From: Asparagopsis taxiformis
Taxonomy: Eukaryota; Rhodophyta; Florideophyceae; Bonnemaisoniales; Bonnemaisoniaceae
Direction: 5' to 3'
DNA length: 64,000 nucleotides
Assembly (NCBI GenBank): GCA_030407315.1
Contig: JALQPE010001817.1
Coordinates: 62,001-126,000 of the forward strand
The position numbers were made by a program, and so were the translations under genes. Shown in pieces: positions 9,933-19,589 of the stretch. The notes under the pieces are model-generated. The model was not told where the DNA came from. It saw nothing but the letters and a program-made list of their open reading frames with translations, and ran no database searches. The first letter of the stretch is position 1. Each line of letters starts with the position of its first letter.

Positions 9933-10430
9933 GATGAGGCCGATAGGTGCCTTTTCGATGGTGAGGAAATCCATGGAAGCTGTGAGGTTTCCAAAGGTTA
10001 TGAGCACATCTTTGACACGACCAATGCAGTTGGCGCTCGACCCATCTGCGACCTTAATCCTCTGTTTGGTACGCTTCGGCAGGAGGCACAACTGACGGGC
10101 GAGATCAGCAGAGATGATATTGGGTATAGCCCCAGTATCCAGGAGCGCGCGAATCTCTCGACCATAGATACGAACTGGCGCGACCATCAGAACTCGTTTG
10201 TTCTGAACGTTTAAGGCTGGCGCAGCCTTACTCGGCCGGCGATTCTTAAGGGGGGAGAAGAGACGTCGCATCTCTTTGGCGGCTTCGGCGGCGTCTCCAC
10301 GGAGGAGTTGGCCGAACGTGAGGCCTGTAGACGCATTAGCGAGCTCTCCAACAACGTCGTACTTTCCGACGTGATCTTGAAGAACCTTCTTGGAAGTGTT
10401 CTTTTTCTTCGCCTTGCGGTTTTTCTTCCC
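9933..10430 (-). pseudogene. pol: Retropepsin part of pol, cut by the insertion
   Basis: The frame begins directly after the TGA that ends gag, in the same reading frame, with a lysine-rich linker. Then comes a segment around LTFGQLLRGD seen before the protease in related elements, and a retropepsin with the catalytic D-T-G motif in ALLDTGAIPN. The flap and the hydrophobic C-terminal strand are visible, ending at the CCGAT duplication. After 9928 the open frame runs some 16 codons into the insert and stops at 9879; those residues are not original. The first ATG in the frame is at 10271, but expression would be expected as a fusion with gag. Confidence 0.85.
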
Positions 10431-11537
10431 TCAGATGGGAAGAGGTTCCAGTTGCAAGGGAGGTAGAATACGACCCGGTGCTGGATGCATGAGGTTGTCC
10501 GTATTGATCCCCTCAGCTCGACGTTGCTTTGGAACCGCTTCTCCCGTCATGGTACGTTTGGTAGTACCAACGACATCGGGAGTCGCGGTTACTACGGTAA
10601 CCTGATTCGCGCGGGAGGTGTCGTCCCTACCGGTAGAGGGGCTCCTCTGCTTCTCTGTGCTCTTCTGGCGACTATAGCAAGTCGCGACAGAATGACCCAG
10701 ACGACCACATTTGGAGCAACGAGTGTCTCGGTGTGGATTTTCAGGGCAGGAGTTAGCTCCGTGTCCAGGCTTCTGACAAAAGGAACAAGGGCGAGGAGTT
10801 TCGCGCCTATCCGATGAGGATGCTCCTGTCTGCTTGCGGACGATGAGGGAGAGCTCAGCGAGTTGCTCCGCTACCTTGTCCACCTTGTTCTCCACCTGTG
10901 ACGTTCGTGCGTCGGGGCGGTTCAGGACCCGCTTAGATCCAAAGGTGGAATCGAGCGGGTGCTGTTTCCCTGTATCGTGATACGGGACGGAAGAGAGGAA
11001 ATCCTTGCGACCCTGGTCGAAGTCACGCACCACTTTCTTGAGGTCGGTGTAGTGCGTGGCACCGCGATAGATCGCGAACTGGGCCAGTTCTGGGAAGCGG
11101 GAGAGTGCATTCCTCAGAAGGCCAAACTTAGCTTCATCATTGAAAGATGCCTTTTCGAACAGACGATCCATAGTTTTGAGCGATCCGACAAGATCCTCGG
11201 GATCCAGTACCGCATTGATGGCACTGCGGATATCGTCACTCGGCTCTGTCTTGACTCCGAAACGATCGATGAAGGCCTTCTTGACGAGGGCGTAGTTCAT
11301 AGCCTCTTCCGTCAGCGCTCCATCCTTGGCGAACGTTTCGTAGTAGAAGTCGAATGCCTCGCCCTTGAGGTGGGCGAGGAGTTCGAGCGCTTTCTCCTCG
11401 TCGGACTTGCCGCGCATAGCGACGTTCTCGAAGAAGAAGAAGAACTTCTTGACGTCGGAAGAGAGAGAGCCGTCCATCTTAGCAGTGGATGGACCCGCCT
11501 GCTGGTTCGGGTCGTCGGCCCTCCACAAGAGTACCAT
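10431..11537 (-). CDS. gag: Gag protein of the older Ty3/gypsy element
   Basis: The N-terminal two thirds resemble the helical capsid-like domain of retrotransposon Gag. The C-terminal third has two CCHC zinc knuckles, C-x2-C-x4-H-x4-C, in CSFCQKPGHGANSCP and CSKCGRLGHSVATC, which bind the element's RNA. The frame opens at 11603 after a stop; the first ATG is at 11537, and TTG 11567 is the only earlier weak alternative. It ends in TGA (10433-10431) and the same frame continues into protease, so this stop alone separates gag from pol. The gene itself has no internal break. Confidence 0.85.
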   Translation of the reverse strand: MVLLWRADDPNQQAGPSTAKMDGSLSSDVKKFFFFFENVAMRGKSDEEKALELLAHLKGEAFDFYYETFAKDGALTEEAMNYALVKKAFIDRFGVKTEPSDDIRSAINAVLDPEDLVGSLKTMDRLFEKASFNDEAKFGLLRNALSRFPELAQFAIYRGATHYTDLKKVVRDFDQGRKDFLSSVPYHDTGKQHPLDSTFGSKRVLNRPDARTSQVENKVDKVAEQLAELSLIVRKQTGASSSDRRETPRPCSFCQKPGHGANSCPENPHRDTRCSKCGRLGHSVATCYSRQKSTEKQRSPSTGRDDTSRANQVTVVTATPDVVGTTKRTMTGEAVPKQRRAEGINTDNLMHPAPGRILPPLQLEPLPI

Positions 11538-11603
11538 GTTACGCGTGTACACGGACGAGGAGTCCAAAACGGTGTAAAGGTAGGAATGTAGAACAGATGT
11601 AAT

Positions 11604-12001
11604 TTACTAAGTCTAGCTTATCTCCCCTTAGGTTATTCCGACCGCTGGGAGCTGTATTTAGCTTCCTACGGTTGGACGGCTGGAAACTTCCAGACGTCCA
11701 TCTAACCCTAAATTAAAATTCTGGTAGAAATTACCTGTAGAATTTTTCTTGTAAAAGTCATTTCCACAGATAGCATTTGGTGAAGTCGCACCCGTCTACA
11801 TGTGGGAATGTCGGGCTTCTGTGTTGAATTATGTATATACATCGGATCCCACGAATTGCTTATTTCGAATATCCAGGTTTTGTGTCGCGTAGCATCTTAG
11901 CGGTTGGCGTTGGGTTGGGAGACCTCAAAACATGCAGTGGAAGCGAATTAAGCAACAAATACTGACATGTAGATAAACCGGTTTGCTAGCCACGGTTACG
12001 G
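11604..12001. other. Leader or LTR remnant and intergenic sequence
   Basis: This 398-bp stretch between gag and the next host gene should hold the leader and perhaps the 5' LTR of the older element. I found no tRNA-complementary primer site and no clear TG...CA pair. No gene is visible. Confidence 0.4.
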
Positions 12002-13458
12002 TCAGTGTCGTCTTGCGCTACAAATCCGCATCATAGCCAGAGCGCACGTGAAACACAGCAGAACACGAAATCCACGTGGTTCCCTTCCTTGACGACAATG
12101 CCTCGTTTCTGAACGTTCACTGCTTCCATTGCCACTCAACCTATTTTGATCATTCGAAGAAACGAGTACCTCCGTCGTTCTCAACAGGACATCATAACCA
12201 AAAGCAGATTGAGCTCTCCCTTCAGCGGTGCATCTCAGATGTCTTCCAGACCGATTTATGTTGCTATGCCCATTGAATTGGCAGTTCCATTTTTTCTGAG
12301 AGCAGTTGATTTTGAACGAGGTGCTGGAATGGCCTTGCGGGCACAGTCTCGGGATCCAACCATTCATGGAAGGATCCCCAACTTGCACTACAGGCAAGGA
12401 AGGATACTGTGTGTGCACAAACATTTCGAGATATGCAGCAGGCCACCACGTGATTGCATCGCTTGGAATCGTACTCAAATGCGGACGTCTATCACAATGA
12501 CCTATCACTACAACGACCTTGAGCAAAGCTGTAAGTGAATCAATGCAGGTGCGATCGAATTGGGTGTATCTTTCACTTATGAAGTACCAAACAATTCGAA
12601 TTTGTTTAGAAGCATCATCTTTGTGAGATTCTCGAATGACAAGTTCCAATTGTTCCATCTGCTGCATCGGATTTGTATCATCCAGTGCTGGATATTCCAA
12701 AGGATGCATTGTATGACCCCGATCGGTGATATCCACGAACTCATCTGCAACATTCTTTCCGTCTTCTGCAAATAAGGTCGTCAAGGCTTGTGTTTTTCCA
12801 CTTCCTTTCCTTCCAACAAGTAGAATTGTTTGATCCTGGCAAGTAGAATTGGATTGTAAAGAAGCAGAAGAGTTCCCAAATTTCTTGCGGTCCTGAGACG
12901 CTCCTGCGTGAGGCCTGACAGAAGCCTTTGAGACAGGAAGTATCTGTGGGAAACCAGATACCATATCAACGGAAGGTGTCCTAGAATTGGTTTTATCCTC
13001 CACTGTGGAATTGAAATGGTAAGGAGCTGAGAAATTATCGAGGTTCTCATCACCCGGGATTCTCCAGCACAGGTTCTAATAGAAACTTGGCGGGTTGGAA
13101 TCATCTGTGGAAATTCGAATTCGTTATTGACCACCGATGACTTTGTACGATCGTTCTCCCCTTGCAACTCCAGCTCACAAGATTCATAACTAGAAGGGTT
13201 CTTCCCTTCCTCGGAAGATGGTTTAGCATCATTACCTGTCGGTGACTGTTCAGATGAAACAACTGTGATTGGATTTACAATGTCGCATTCACGCTTTCGA
13301 CCATAGAATGTTACTGGGGATTTTCTCCTAACAATCTTGATCGAATCTTTACGTAGGTGGGATTCCTGGTCGGACATTGCGCTGGTTTCAAATTGTTCTG
13401 AATTGTTTTGGATCCTCTTCGGAAAAAATATATCAGAAGATATTCCTTCAGCGTCCAT
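12002..13458 (-). CDS. P-loop GTPase-like protein, two frames (intron or frameshift)
   Basis: Two overlapping minus-strand frames seem to make one gene. The first runs from ATG 13458 and is serine/glutamate-rich. The second (open from 13003) carries a Walker A motif GRKGSGKT, a segment resembling the WY-x-I and R-x4-D region of 50S-type and AIG1-like GTPases, and VVVVIGHCD in the place of the usual TKxD base-recognition motif. The C-terminal part is Cys/His-containing and unrecognised. A GT-AG intron of about 68 nt ending at the CCACAG just before 13006 would join the frames, but the donor (GTGCTG) is weak, so a frameshift cannot be excluded. A related phrase, FPQ(I/M)(L/I)P with SxR and AGxS, occurs once in each frame, hinting at an internal duplication. 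Function is unknown. Confidence 0.45.
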
Positions 13459-14071
13459 GGAGTGTAGTTGAGAATGGTGAGGGAAAAGATGAAGCGGATA
13501 GAATAATTCAAGCTCCTTTCTAGAGGGCAGAACATGATATGGCTCATTTATATAGATGCAACAATAGGTTGAGCTAAGAAAGACGGTACTTGGAACTCCA
13601 TGAATGAGAAAGAGGGGCGAAAGGTTGGTAGCAGTAGGGAAGATTCAAGTCCCCGGGAAGCAGATAAATTAATGAAACATAGATCTATTCCTAGTAATGT
13701 CCATTTAGATGATCGGATTTAGCAACAGTTGACAAGGAAGAGCGGACTTGACGAGCAGATAAGTTGGAATGTCCAACTTGGACATACCCTCCTCGGGTAG
13801 GTAGTCGAGTTTCACGAAGGGGGACAGCAATGCTTCAATGAATTTCATCTGGATATTTCACTATGCTCCTTTTTTATTGGCCGTTTGCATCACAAGAACT
13901 TGACGAACAGTCACCAGCAGATGACAACTGGACGCCTCCCAAAGCACAATCTGCCCCCAACTTCATGCCCAACCAATGACAATGGCACATAAGATATTTC
14001 TTAGACCACATTCCTATCACAAATAGAATCATTCTCGTCTCTGCCGCTCTCGACTTTCCGTCATCCGCACC
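13459..14071. promoter_or_regulatory. Divergent intergenic region with a CCAAT box
   Basis: It separates the minus-strand GTPase-like gene from the plus-strand AlgH gene. A CCAAT box at 13973-13977 lies about 95 bp upstream of the AlgH start codon. Nothing else is recognisable. Confidence 0.4.
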
Positions 14072-15101
14072 ATGACAGCTACAACGAACTCTACCTATGC
14101 CCCTGTCAAGCAAACCGCTTTCGTGCCATGGGCAAATCTTCTTCACTTTCGATCATCATCTCCAATCCTCCAAAGAACGACCTTCACACATGCAGTCTCG
14201 CACCCCCTAAATGCCCAGAAGCGCTCGCGAACCCTCCGAATGACCGCTGCCAACCCGCTGCCAGATGACGACGAAGAGCGAGCACTCCCAGAGGATGTCA
14301 TGCAGCGAGAATGGCGCGAGTTTCGCGCCGCACTTGTTGCTGGCTCTGTGGAGGAGCTTGAGCGTTCCAAACAAACGGCCCATAGACCTGGACATTGGGC
14401 ACATCCGGTACGTGCCAACTATCTAATCTTTCTCCACTTTCCATGAGGATTTTTGCTGACTTGCGAGTTTGCACCGCGATGAGTAGTTGTCTGTTCCGGA
14501 AAGAGGCTGTTTTCTCGCATCACATCCCGCATATTACAGAAGGTCTGCCCCGTATTTGACACAGGCCGTGGTGTTTATCACGGAGTACGATGAAGTCACC
14601 GGTGCGACAGGTCTCGTCCTTAATAGACCGCTGCATGGGACTCTAGCAGACCTCGAGGCGAAGGGCATGTTGGGACGGAGCTCAAATTTTTCGCAGTCCC
14701 CTCTGGCTTCTCTACCACTTTATACCGGCGGTCCCGATTTGATTGACAGGGGAATTTTGAGTGTGATGCACGGTCGTTTGGAGATCGCATCGGGCACGCC
14801 GCACGAACCGCTGATGGGGGTGTATGTCGGAGATGTGCATGATTATCTGAAAGGCGTGGAGGGGGAGGAGGAAATGTCAGATGTGAGATTGTTCACGGGA
14901 TGTATTCGGTGGAAGCCCGGTGAATTGGAGAGTGAGGTGGATGAAGGCAGCTGGTTTTGTATCTCAGCCAGTCCTCTATATGCGTTGAAACATTGCATAC
15001 AACTGCCAAAACCCCTATGGGTTGAGATTATGCAGAGTCAGGGAAATCTGTTTGCGAAGATTGCACGTCAGGTGTACAATGAGGAGGATGAGCAAACATA
15101 A
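14072..15101 (+). CDS. AlgH/UPF0301 (YqgE) family protein, plastid-type
   Basis: There are two exons. Exon 1, 14072-14407, encodes a basic Ser/Thr-rich N-terminus of the plastid transit type, then an acidic helical linker. The intron is 14408-14486 (79 nt, GTACGT...TAG, phase 0). Exon 2, 14487-15101, carries the AlgH core beginning GCFLASHP, with the family signature GATGLVLNRPL and later the YTGGP and GDVHDYL segments. Predicted length is 316 aa; bacterial AlgH is under 200 aa and the excess is the N-terminal extension. The biochemical role of AlgH/UPF0301 is not settled, although plants keep a plastid form. Without the intron the two halves of the HP-LSVPERG segment would be separated by a stop in frame, which supports the splice. 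Confidence 0.85.
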
Positions 15102-15283
15102 AATTATGAGCAATCTCACCCATGGCCTACTTAACTAGTATCGCAGCGAAGGTACCAAATGGTTACCAGAACGAACGGCAAGTTGTTATTTTAGAAAGTC
15201 TTACGGCACTCAGTACAAAGAGCCTCCCAAGAACGATAACCGCTCTTTTCGCACACATGTACACAAAAAGTTCATATTGGAAT

Positions 15284-16917
15284 CTATGGTTCGAAGTCGT
15301 CGTCATCTTCTTCCGCAAGAGTCTTTGCCAGCTCTTCCTGTTCTTTCAGTCTCTCTCTCCGCTGCTCCGGCGTTTCCTCATCTTCCCTCTTCTCAGGGAA
15401 CCTCATAGCTTTGATGGCCTCGTTGTAGACTTTCAGACAGAACTGAATCCTACTATGGTACATGTCCGTTGGTTCGGTGGTAGAATACACATCCATAGTC
15501 TCGTTCGACCGAATGAACCCACCTTCATGATCAATGACCGCATCAATCACGTCGTCATGGATCGCTTTAGCGACAACACCCTCTGCATTCTCTGCTGAGT
15601 CGAGATGAAGTCTCTTGCAAATTTCGCTGAGCGAGATACGTGAATATGAAGCGTTGAGCATTCGCAGACCCGTCTTGATGACATTATGGCGAAGACGTAC
15701 AATGAGCGACATCGTCTGATCGGATTCAAATTCATCCGCAGAAGCTTCAACAACTTGTTTAAACTTTTGCATATCACCCACTCGCACTGCCTGTGTTAAA
15801 TTGAGATACGGACGAAGTGCTCGCTGCATCTGTGGCTGACGGAAGGTGTCACGTGCCGGCACTTCTCCCGTAAGGAGTTGTACGATGATCATGAATTTTT
15901 GAGCCGAGATTCGGAAGCCGAGTGCAGAATGCTGCGGTGCTTTGCGGAGAGCTTGCTGCAAGTTCCATAATGCTTCCAAATAGTCGAGTTGGATAGCCTT
16001 GACACGACCAGTGTAGTACATAAAGCGAGCCAATTGGTTGTTGCTGCGAGTCTCTGGAAATTGGGTACGCGACAACAGCTTGTCTGCCTGATCATAAAGA
16101 TTGTGCGCAATGTAATTACGGAGCAGAAGGTTGAGTAGAACGGCTTGGCTAGCTGAGTCGTGTCGAAGAGTCGCTGTGCGATACGACGAAAGCAGCTGAG
16201 TTCGAATAGACGCGATATCACCGGAGAGTTCCATCGCTCTTGCGTAGTAGAAGAACGAACGCGCCGTGATCTCATCCAATGTGCGTCTGTTATACTCGCC
16301 GAGGGATGTGACGAGATCCTTGCTAATGATGACAGCGTCGGAAAGACGTTTGTGATCAAGCAGTAGGAGCACGACGATGAGATGGAGATAGGCAGCAAGC
16401 TCTTGAAGAGAAGATTGCTGTTGATCCGCAAAGATGCTATAGGAATTCACAGCAGCCTTCTTAGCATTTGCAGAGAGGTCCGGCGTATCAACTTCCATGG
16501 AAGATGAAATGGCGGGCTTTGGCGGTGCAGCTGCCAACGCAGACAATAGCGATTTCTTAAATGGGTACGTATCCGGGATATATGTGGTGATAAGTTTGGA
16601 TGCCATTTCGAATGTCATTCGCTTACGGATATTACCAGTGCTGCGCAGTACGCGGGAAAGCAGACGAAGATCTTTATCGAGGACTGCATGCTGAAGGATA
16701 TCGATATTGCGCTGGATATCTGTGGGGAATGGCGGGATAAATTTGGTTAGCTCAGGAATCCAACATGGGTTACAGAATTAGGAATGTTAAACGAACCTGA
16801 CGCTAATTGTTGAGTGGGGTTGAGCAGTTCCCTCTCAGGTTTGGGAAGTGCATCTACCTTTGTGCCTTCCTTCTCATCGCGCTTAGGAGTATCGACCATA
16901 TCGACATCTTTCTTCAT
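15284..16917 (-). CDS. RPN3: 26S proteasome non-ATPase regulatory subunit 3 (RPN3)
   Basis: This is a lid subunit of the 19S proteasome particle. Exon 1 is 16797-16917 from the ATG at 16917. The intron is 16720-16796 (77 nt, GTTCGT...CCACAG). Exon 2 is 15284-16719. Together they give 518 aa, normal for RPN3/PSMD3. The spliced N-terminal part contains the conserved DIQRNIDILQ and RVLR...RKRM helices. The middle is a TPR-like solenoid (AAYLHLIVVLLLLD, RFMYYTGRVKAIQLDY). The C-terminal PCI domain spans about residues 300-470 and includes LRHNVIKTGLRMLN and YSRISLSEI. The protein ends with an acidic tail EEDDDDFEP. It is the only proteasome gene here; its upstream region is shared with the divergent gene at 17345. 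Confidence 0.95.
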
Positions 16918-17344
16918 TGTGAAGCAAGTGCAATCAACGAACGATTGTTAGATAAAAGATAGACTGGTTGGAAGCAGGTAGCGTTGGTGAAGTTGCAAAT
17001 CGGCGAATGGTCTCCTTGCACTCCCATCGACACAGACGTTGGTTCCCTGAGTCGCAATTCGCTGCCTCCAGCGGCTATTCAGTTGGTTATGATTAACGAA
17101 AAGAAATTACAATGTTGTAAAATTATGTTGTACAGTTTATAATTAAATTATATCTTACCAATTTGACATCGTTGATTGGACAACCCAATATAAAACAGGG
17201 TCAGAGACGGCGCGGGAGATAGGTTCTGTTCGATTGTGGAGATATTATTGATGCTACATAGAGCGTGTTTCTTTTCTATCAGCTCGAACTGTTTCAGCAT
17301 TGCAGCAGTCCGCCCAGTCGCCAAGCTTCCATCTACATGAAACA
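16918..17344. promoter_or_regulatory. Bidirectional promoter region
   Basis: This 427-bp region lies between the divergent RPN3 (-) and zinc-ribbon membrane protein (+) starts. It holds an AT-rich stretch around 17100-17160 (AATTAAATTATA and similar). No other motif is clear. Confidence 0.35.
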
Positions 17345-17935
17345 ATGCAACGTAATCTCACTCGTGGATGCCCAACATGCGCGTTCACAACACCGCTCGT
17401 ACTAAACGCTCATCCGGCCGCACAAGGTACACTCTCCAAGTCCCCGTACCTCACCCCGCATCGCCCAGTCCATATCAGGCCTCCGCATGTTTCGAAACGA
17501 AGGCGTGTAACGCCGCTCGCATCTGTTCGAAATACGCGCGATGACGATATACAAGCGAAGGCTGCCGATTTCCTTCTGTCCACTGGGCGATTTTTTCAAA
17601 CGGGAACCGGTCAGGCAGTGTTGTGGGGCGGGTTAGTGTGGCTGATCATTACGGGTCGTATTGGCGTATTATTCGATTCCTTCCTGATTTTACTTGCGGT
17701 TGTGAGCATTGTGCCTGTGGTAGCCATCATTGTTTTTCGCTGGTGGGTCGGGCGGCAGCTCGTTCAGGGAACATGCCCCAACTGCGGTGCAGATGTAACC
17801 GGCTTACGCGGTCAGCCATTTCAATGCGCGGCATGTGGAACCATTCTGCAGGGCGATGGCACTGGGAGTTTTTCGGTCAACGACCCAACTTCAGCTACCA
17901 TTGATATAGATGCAACAGAGATAAATGATAACTAG
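17345..17935 (+). CDS. Plastid-type membrane protein with C-terminal zinc ribbon
   Basis: The gene encodes 196 aa from ATG 17345; an upstream TTG at 17300 opens the same frame, but ATG is preferred. Residues 1 to about 65 are basic and Ser/Thr/Pro-rich with no acidic residues, like a plastid transit peptide. A hydrophobic region (WGGLVWLIIT, then LILLAVVSIVPVVAIIVF) suggests one or two membrane segments. The C-terminal part has CPNCG and, 18 residues on, CAACG, a zinc-ribbon pair, followed by an acidic tail. Similar short zinc-ribbon membrane proteins exist in plant and algal plastids without known function. Thylakoid or envelope location is an inference. Confidence 0.6.
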   Translation: MQRNLTRGCPTCAFTTPLVLNAHPAAQGTLSKSPYLTPHRPVHIRPPHVSKRRRVTPLASVRNTRDDDIQAKAADFLLSTGRFFQTGTGQAVLWGGLVWLIITGRIGVLFDSFLILLAVVSIVPVVAIIVFRWWVGRQLVQGTCPNCGADVTGLRGQPFQCAACGTILQGDGTGSFSVNDPTSATIDIDATEINDN

Positions 17936-18016
17936 CGACATTGCTGAACTGAGCTGCGATGTTGATGCTTCTCATATTGTAAAAGGGTTGCTTTGTACAT
18001 GGCACCACAACCAAAT

Positions 18017-19045
18017 CTAACTTTGCAAAAGCTTCAGAACACGCGCTGCTCCCTCCCTGATGTCAGGATTCTCGCTCTGCAACATACGTTTCCCGCTTGC
18101 TACAATGTTCTCATCGATGAGAATTGGACTCCATCGCGTAGCATCCTTGATTAACAAAATTTCCATGAGTGCAAACCCCCTCGTGAGAGCACGCGACTCT
18201 TCAGTACCAAGTTCGTCTACGCGCACAGCAGTCGCAATCAAAGATATGATATCCTCCCGCCGCTTGTAGAAAAACTCGATGCTGTCATCTGCATCAGCAA
18301 GCGACCGCAACGCTCGCAATGCAGCAGCCCTGACTGCAGTATCCACATCCTGTATCGAATCAAGCACCTTGTCAATCGCACCCTCCCTTACAGCAGTCTC
18401 AAACACCGCTGGATTGTTCTGTGCGCACACTGCGAGTATCTTGAGCAACAGAAGTTTCAGATCTGGCATGCTATCCATCAGTCTTATTACATGACGCACT
18501 CCACCTGCCGCCTCGAACTGACGTCCATTGTCGATAGAGCTGCATAGGTCATACACAATATTGAGTGAATATTGCAATTCTTCCAAAGATGAATTGACGA
18601 GAGAATGCGTCGCTTGTGTAATAACCGTCAGTTCATCGTCGTCAGCCTCTGGTAGTTGCTCGGCGGTACGGATCACAGGACCATCAGAATCTTTTCCGAT
18701 AGGTTGCGAAGCAGAATTTAAGGCAAGCTCAATCGAACGCTTACTCCGTTCGCCCAGGTCACGTTTTTTCCCTGATACCCACTGATCGTATGCAGCCTGC
18801 CATGCATCGCGTGTCTGTTCAGGATGCTCTACGGATATGTCCTCAGATACCGTCTTTGCAGCCGTGTCTTGCTGCAGTTGGCTGGCGTCATTGAGGATCT
18901 GATCTTCAAGACTGGTAGAGTGACTTGTCGCTGCACAGGCTTCTGGAGATGTCGTTGCTAGTGCAGGTGAACTTGCGTCGGTGAAAATGGGGGTAATGAG
19001 AAGGATGTTGAGGAGAATGTATTTGACCAGGATTATTGTTCGCAT
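18017..19045 (-). CDS. SIL1: SIL1/HspBP1-like nucleotide exchange factor, ER-type
   Basis: The gene encodes 342 aa from ATG 19045; an in-frame ATG at 19093 would add 16 residues in front of what looks like a signal peptide (MRTIILVKYILLNILLITP), so the inner start is chosen. After a polar linker (residues about 25-125) comes an armadillo-repeat domain of the HspBP1/Fes1/Sil1 type: LEELQYSLNIVYDLCSSIDNG, then GGVRHVIRLMDS, then AALRALRSLADADDS. In this family the armadillo domain wraps around the Hsp70 ATPase lobe and releases ADP. The signal peptide points to the ER lumen, where SIL1 serves BiP. No clear KDEL-type tail is present. A soluble Fes1 homolog is the main alternative. Confidence 0.75.
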   Translation of the reverse strand: MRTIILVKYILLNILLITPIFTDASSPALATTSPEACAATSHSTSLEDQILNDASQLQQDTAAKTVSEDISVEHPEQTRDAWQAAYDQWVSGKKRDLGERSKRSIELALNSASQPIGKDSDGPVIRTAEQLPEADDDELTVITQATHSLVNSSLEELQYSLNIVYDLCSSIDNGRQFEAAGGVRHVIRLMDSMPDLKLLLLKILAVCAQNNPAVFETAVREGAIDKVLDSIQDVDTAVRAAALRALRSLADADDSIEFFYKRREDIISLIATAVRVDELGTEESRALTRGFALMEILLIKDATRWSPILIDENIVASGKRMLQSENPDIREGAARVLKLLQS

Positions 19046-19589
19046 AGTGACCGGGAATTGAGATAGATTTGATGAATGGGGACGGTTGAGCATGAGCTAA
19101 CAAGTTGATCAGAAATTCGTACAGATTTGCAAACATCACTAAAAGACTATATGTTTAGTGTTTCAACTGCAATGGGTACCCGAGCTACGCCAACGAATAT
19201 GTATGGAGCCTGCGAGGTATCCTAAAGGACCGTTTGTCAGAGCAACAAGGGTAGCGGTGGAGGCCCAGTCATCTACTTTCAATCATGGTAATGAGCAGGC
19301 AGTGAACAGGTCACTAGGTTTTGTGAATAGGTTGTAGAGGCTCAGCGGTGTACTCCGTGTCTAAACCTACTTCGAACATATTAAACCTTTGAAAAATTGT
19401 AAATATATATGTTTTCACGTTTCTCAGAGATCAACAGCACAACACATGAGTGTTGAGGCGCTTCACAACAATTTCTTCAAGGATCAACTTGAATTCGAGA
19501 ACGTTCGCCGCAGCACTCAAGCTGGATGGACCTACGTTGAATGCAACACAGAGCTTTCAACCAGACAATATTCCAATTGTTACAGAAAC
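19046..19589. promoter_or_regulatory. Divergent intergenic region, SIL1-like / symplekin
   Basis: It separates two divergent genes. In-frame codons upstream of the chosen symplekin start reach back to 19389 (ATG 19446, TTG 19389), so the right part could be coding or 5' leader. No regulatory motif is clear. Confidence 0.35.

Larger units (their letters stand above)
7283..11603 (-). mobile_element. Older Ty3/gypsy element, truncated and interrupted
   Basis: Read on the minus strand the order is gag (with two zinc knuckles), in-frame TGA, protease, then RT, the normal Ty3/gypsy order. The element is broken twice. A 1382-bp sequence is inserted between protease and RT (8546-9927), and pol stops just after RT near 7283, so RNase H and integrase are absent. 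I could not identify a primer binding site or a 5' LTR to the right of gag. Base composition is more balanced than in the chromovirus to its left, so the two are different families. Confidence 0.85.
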
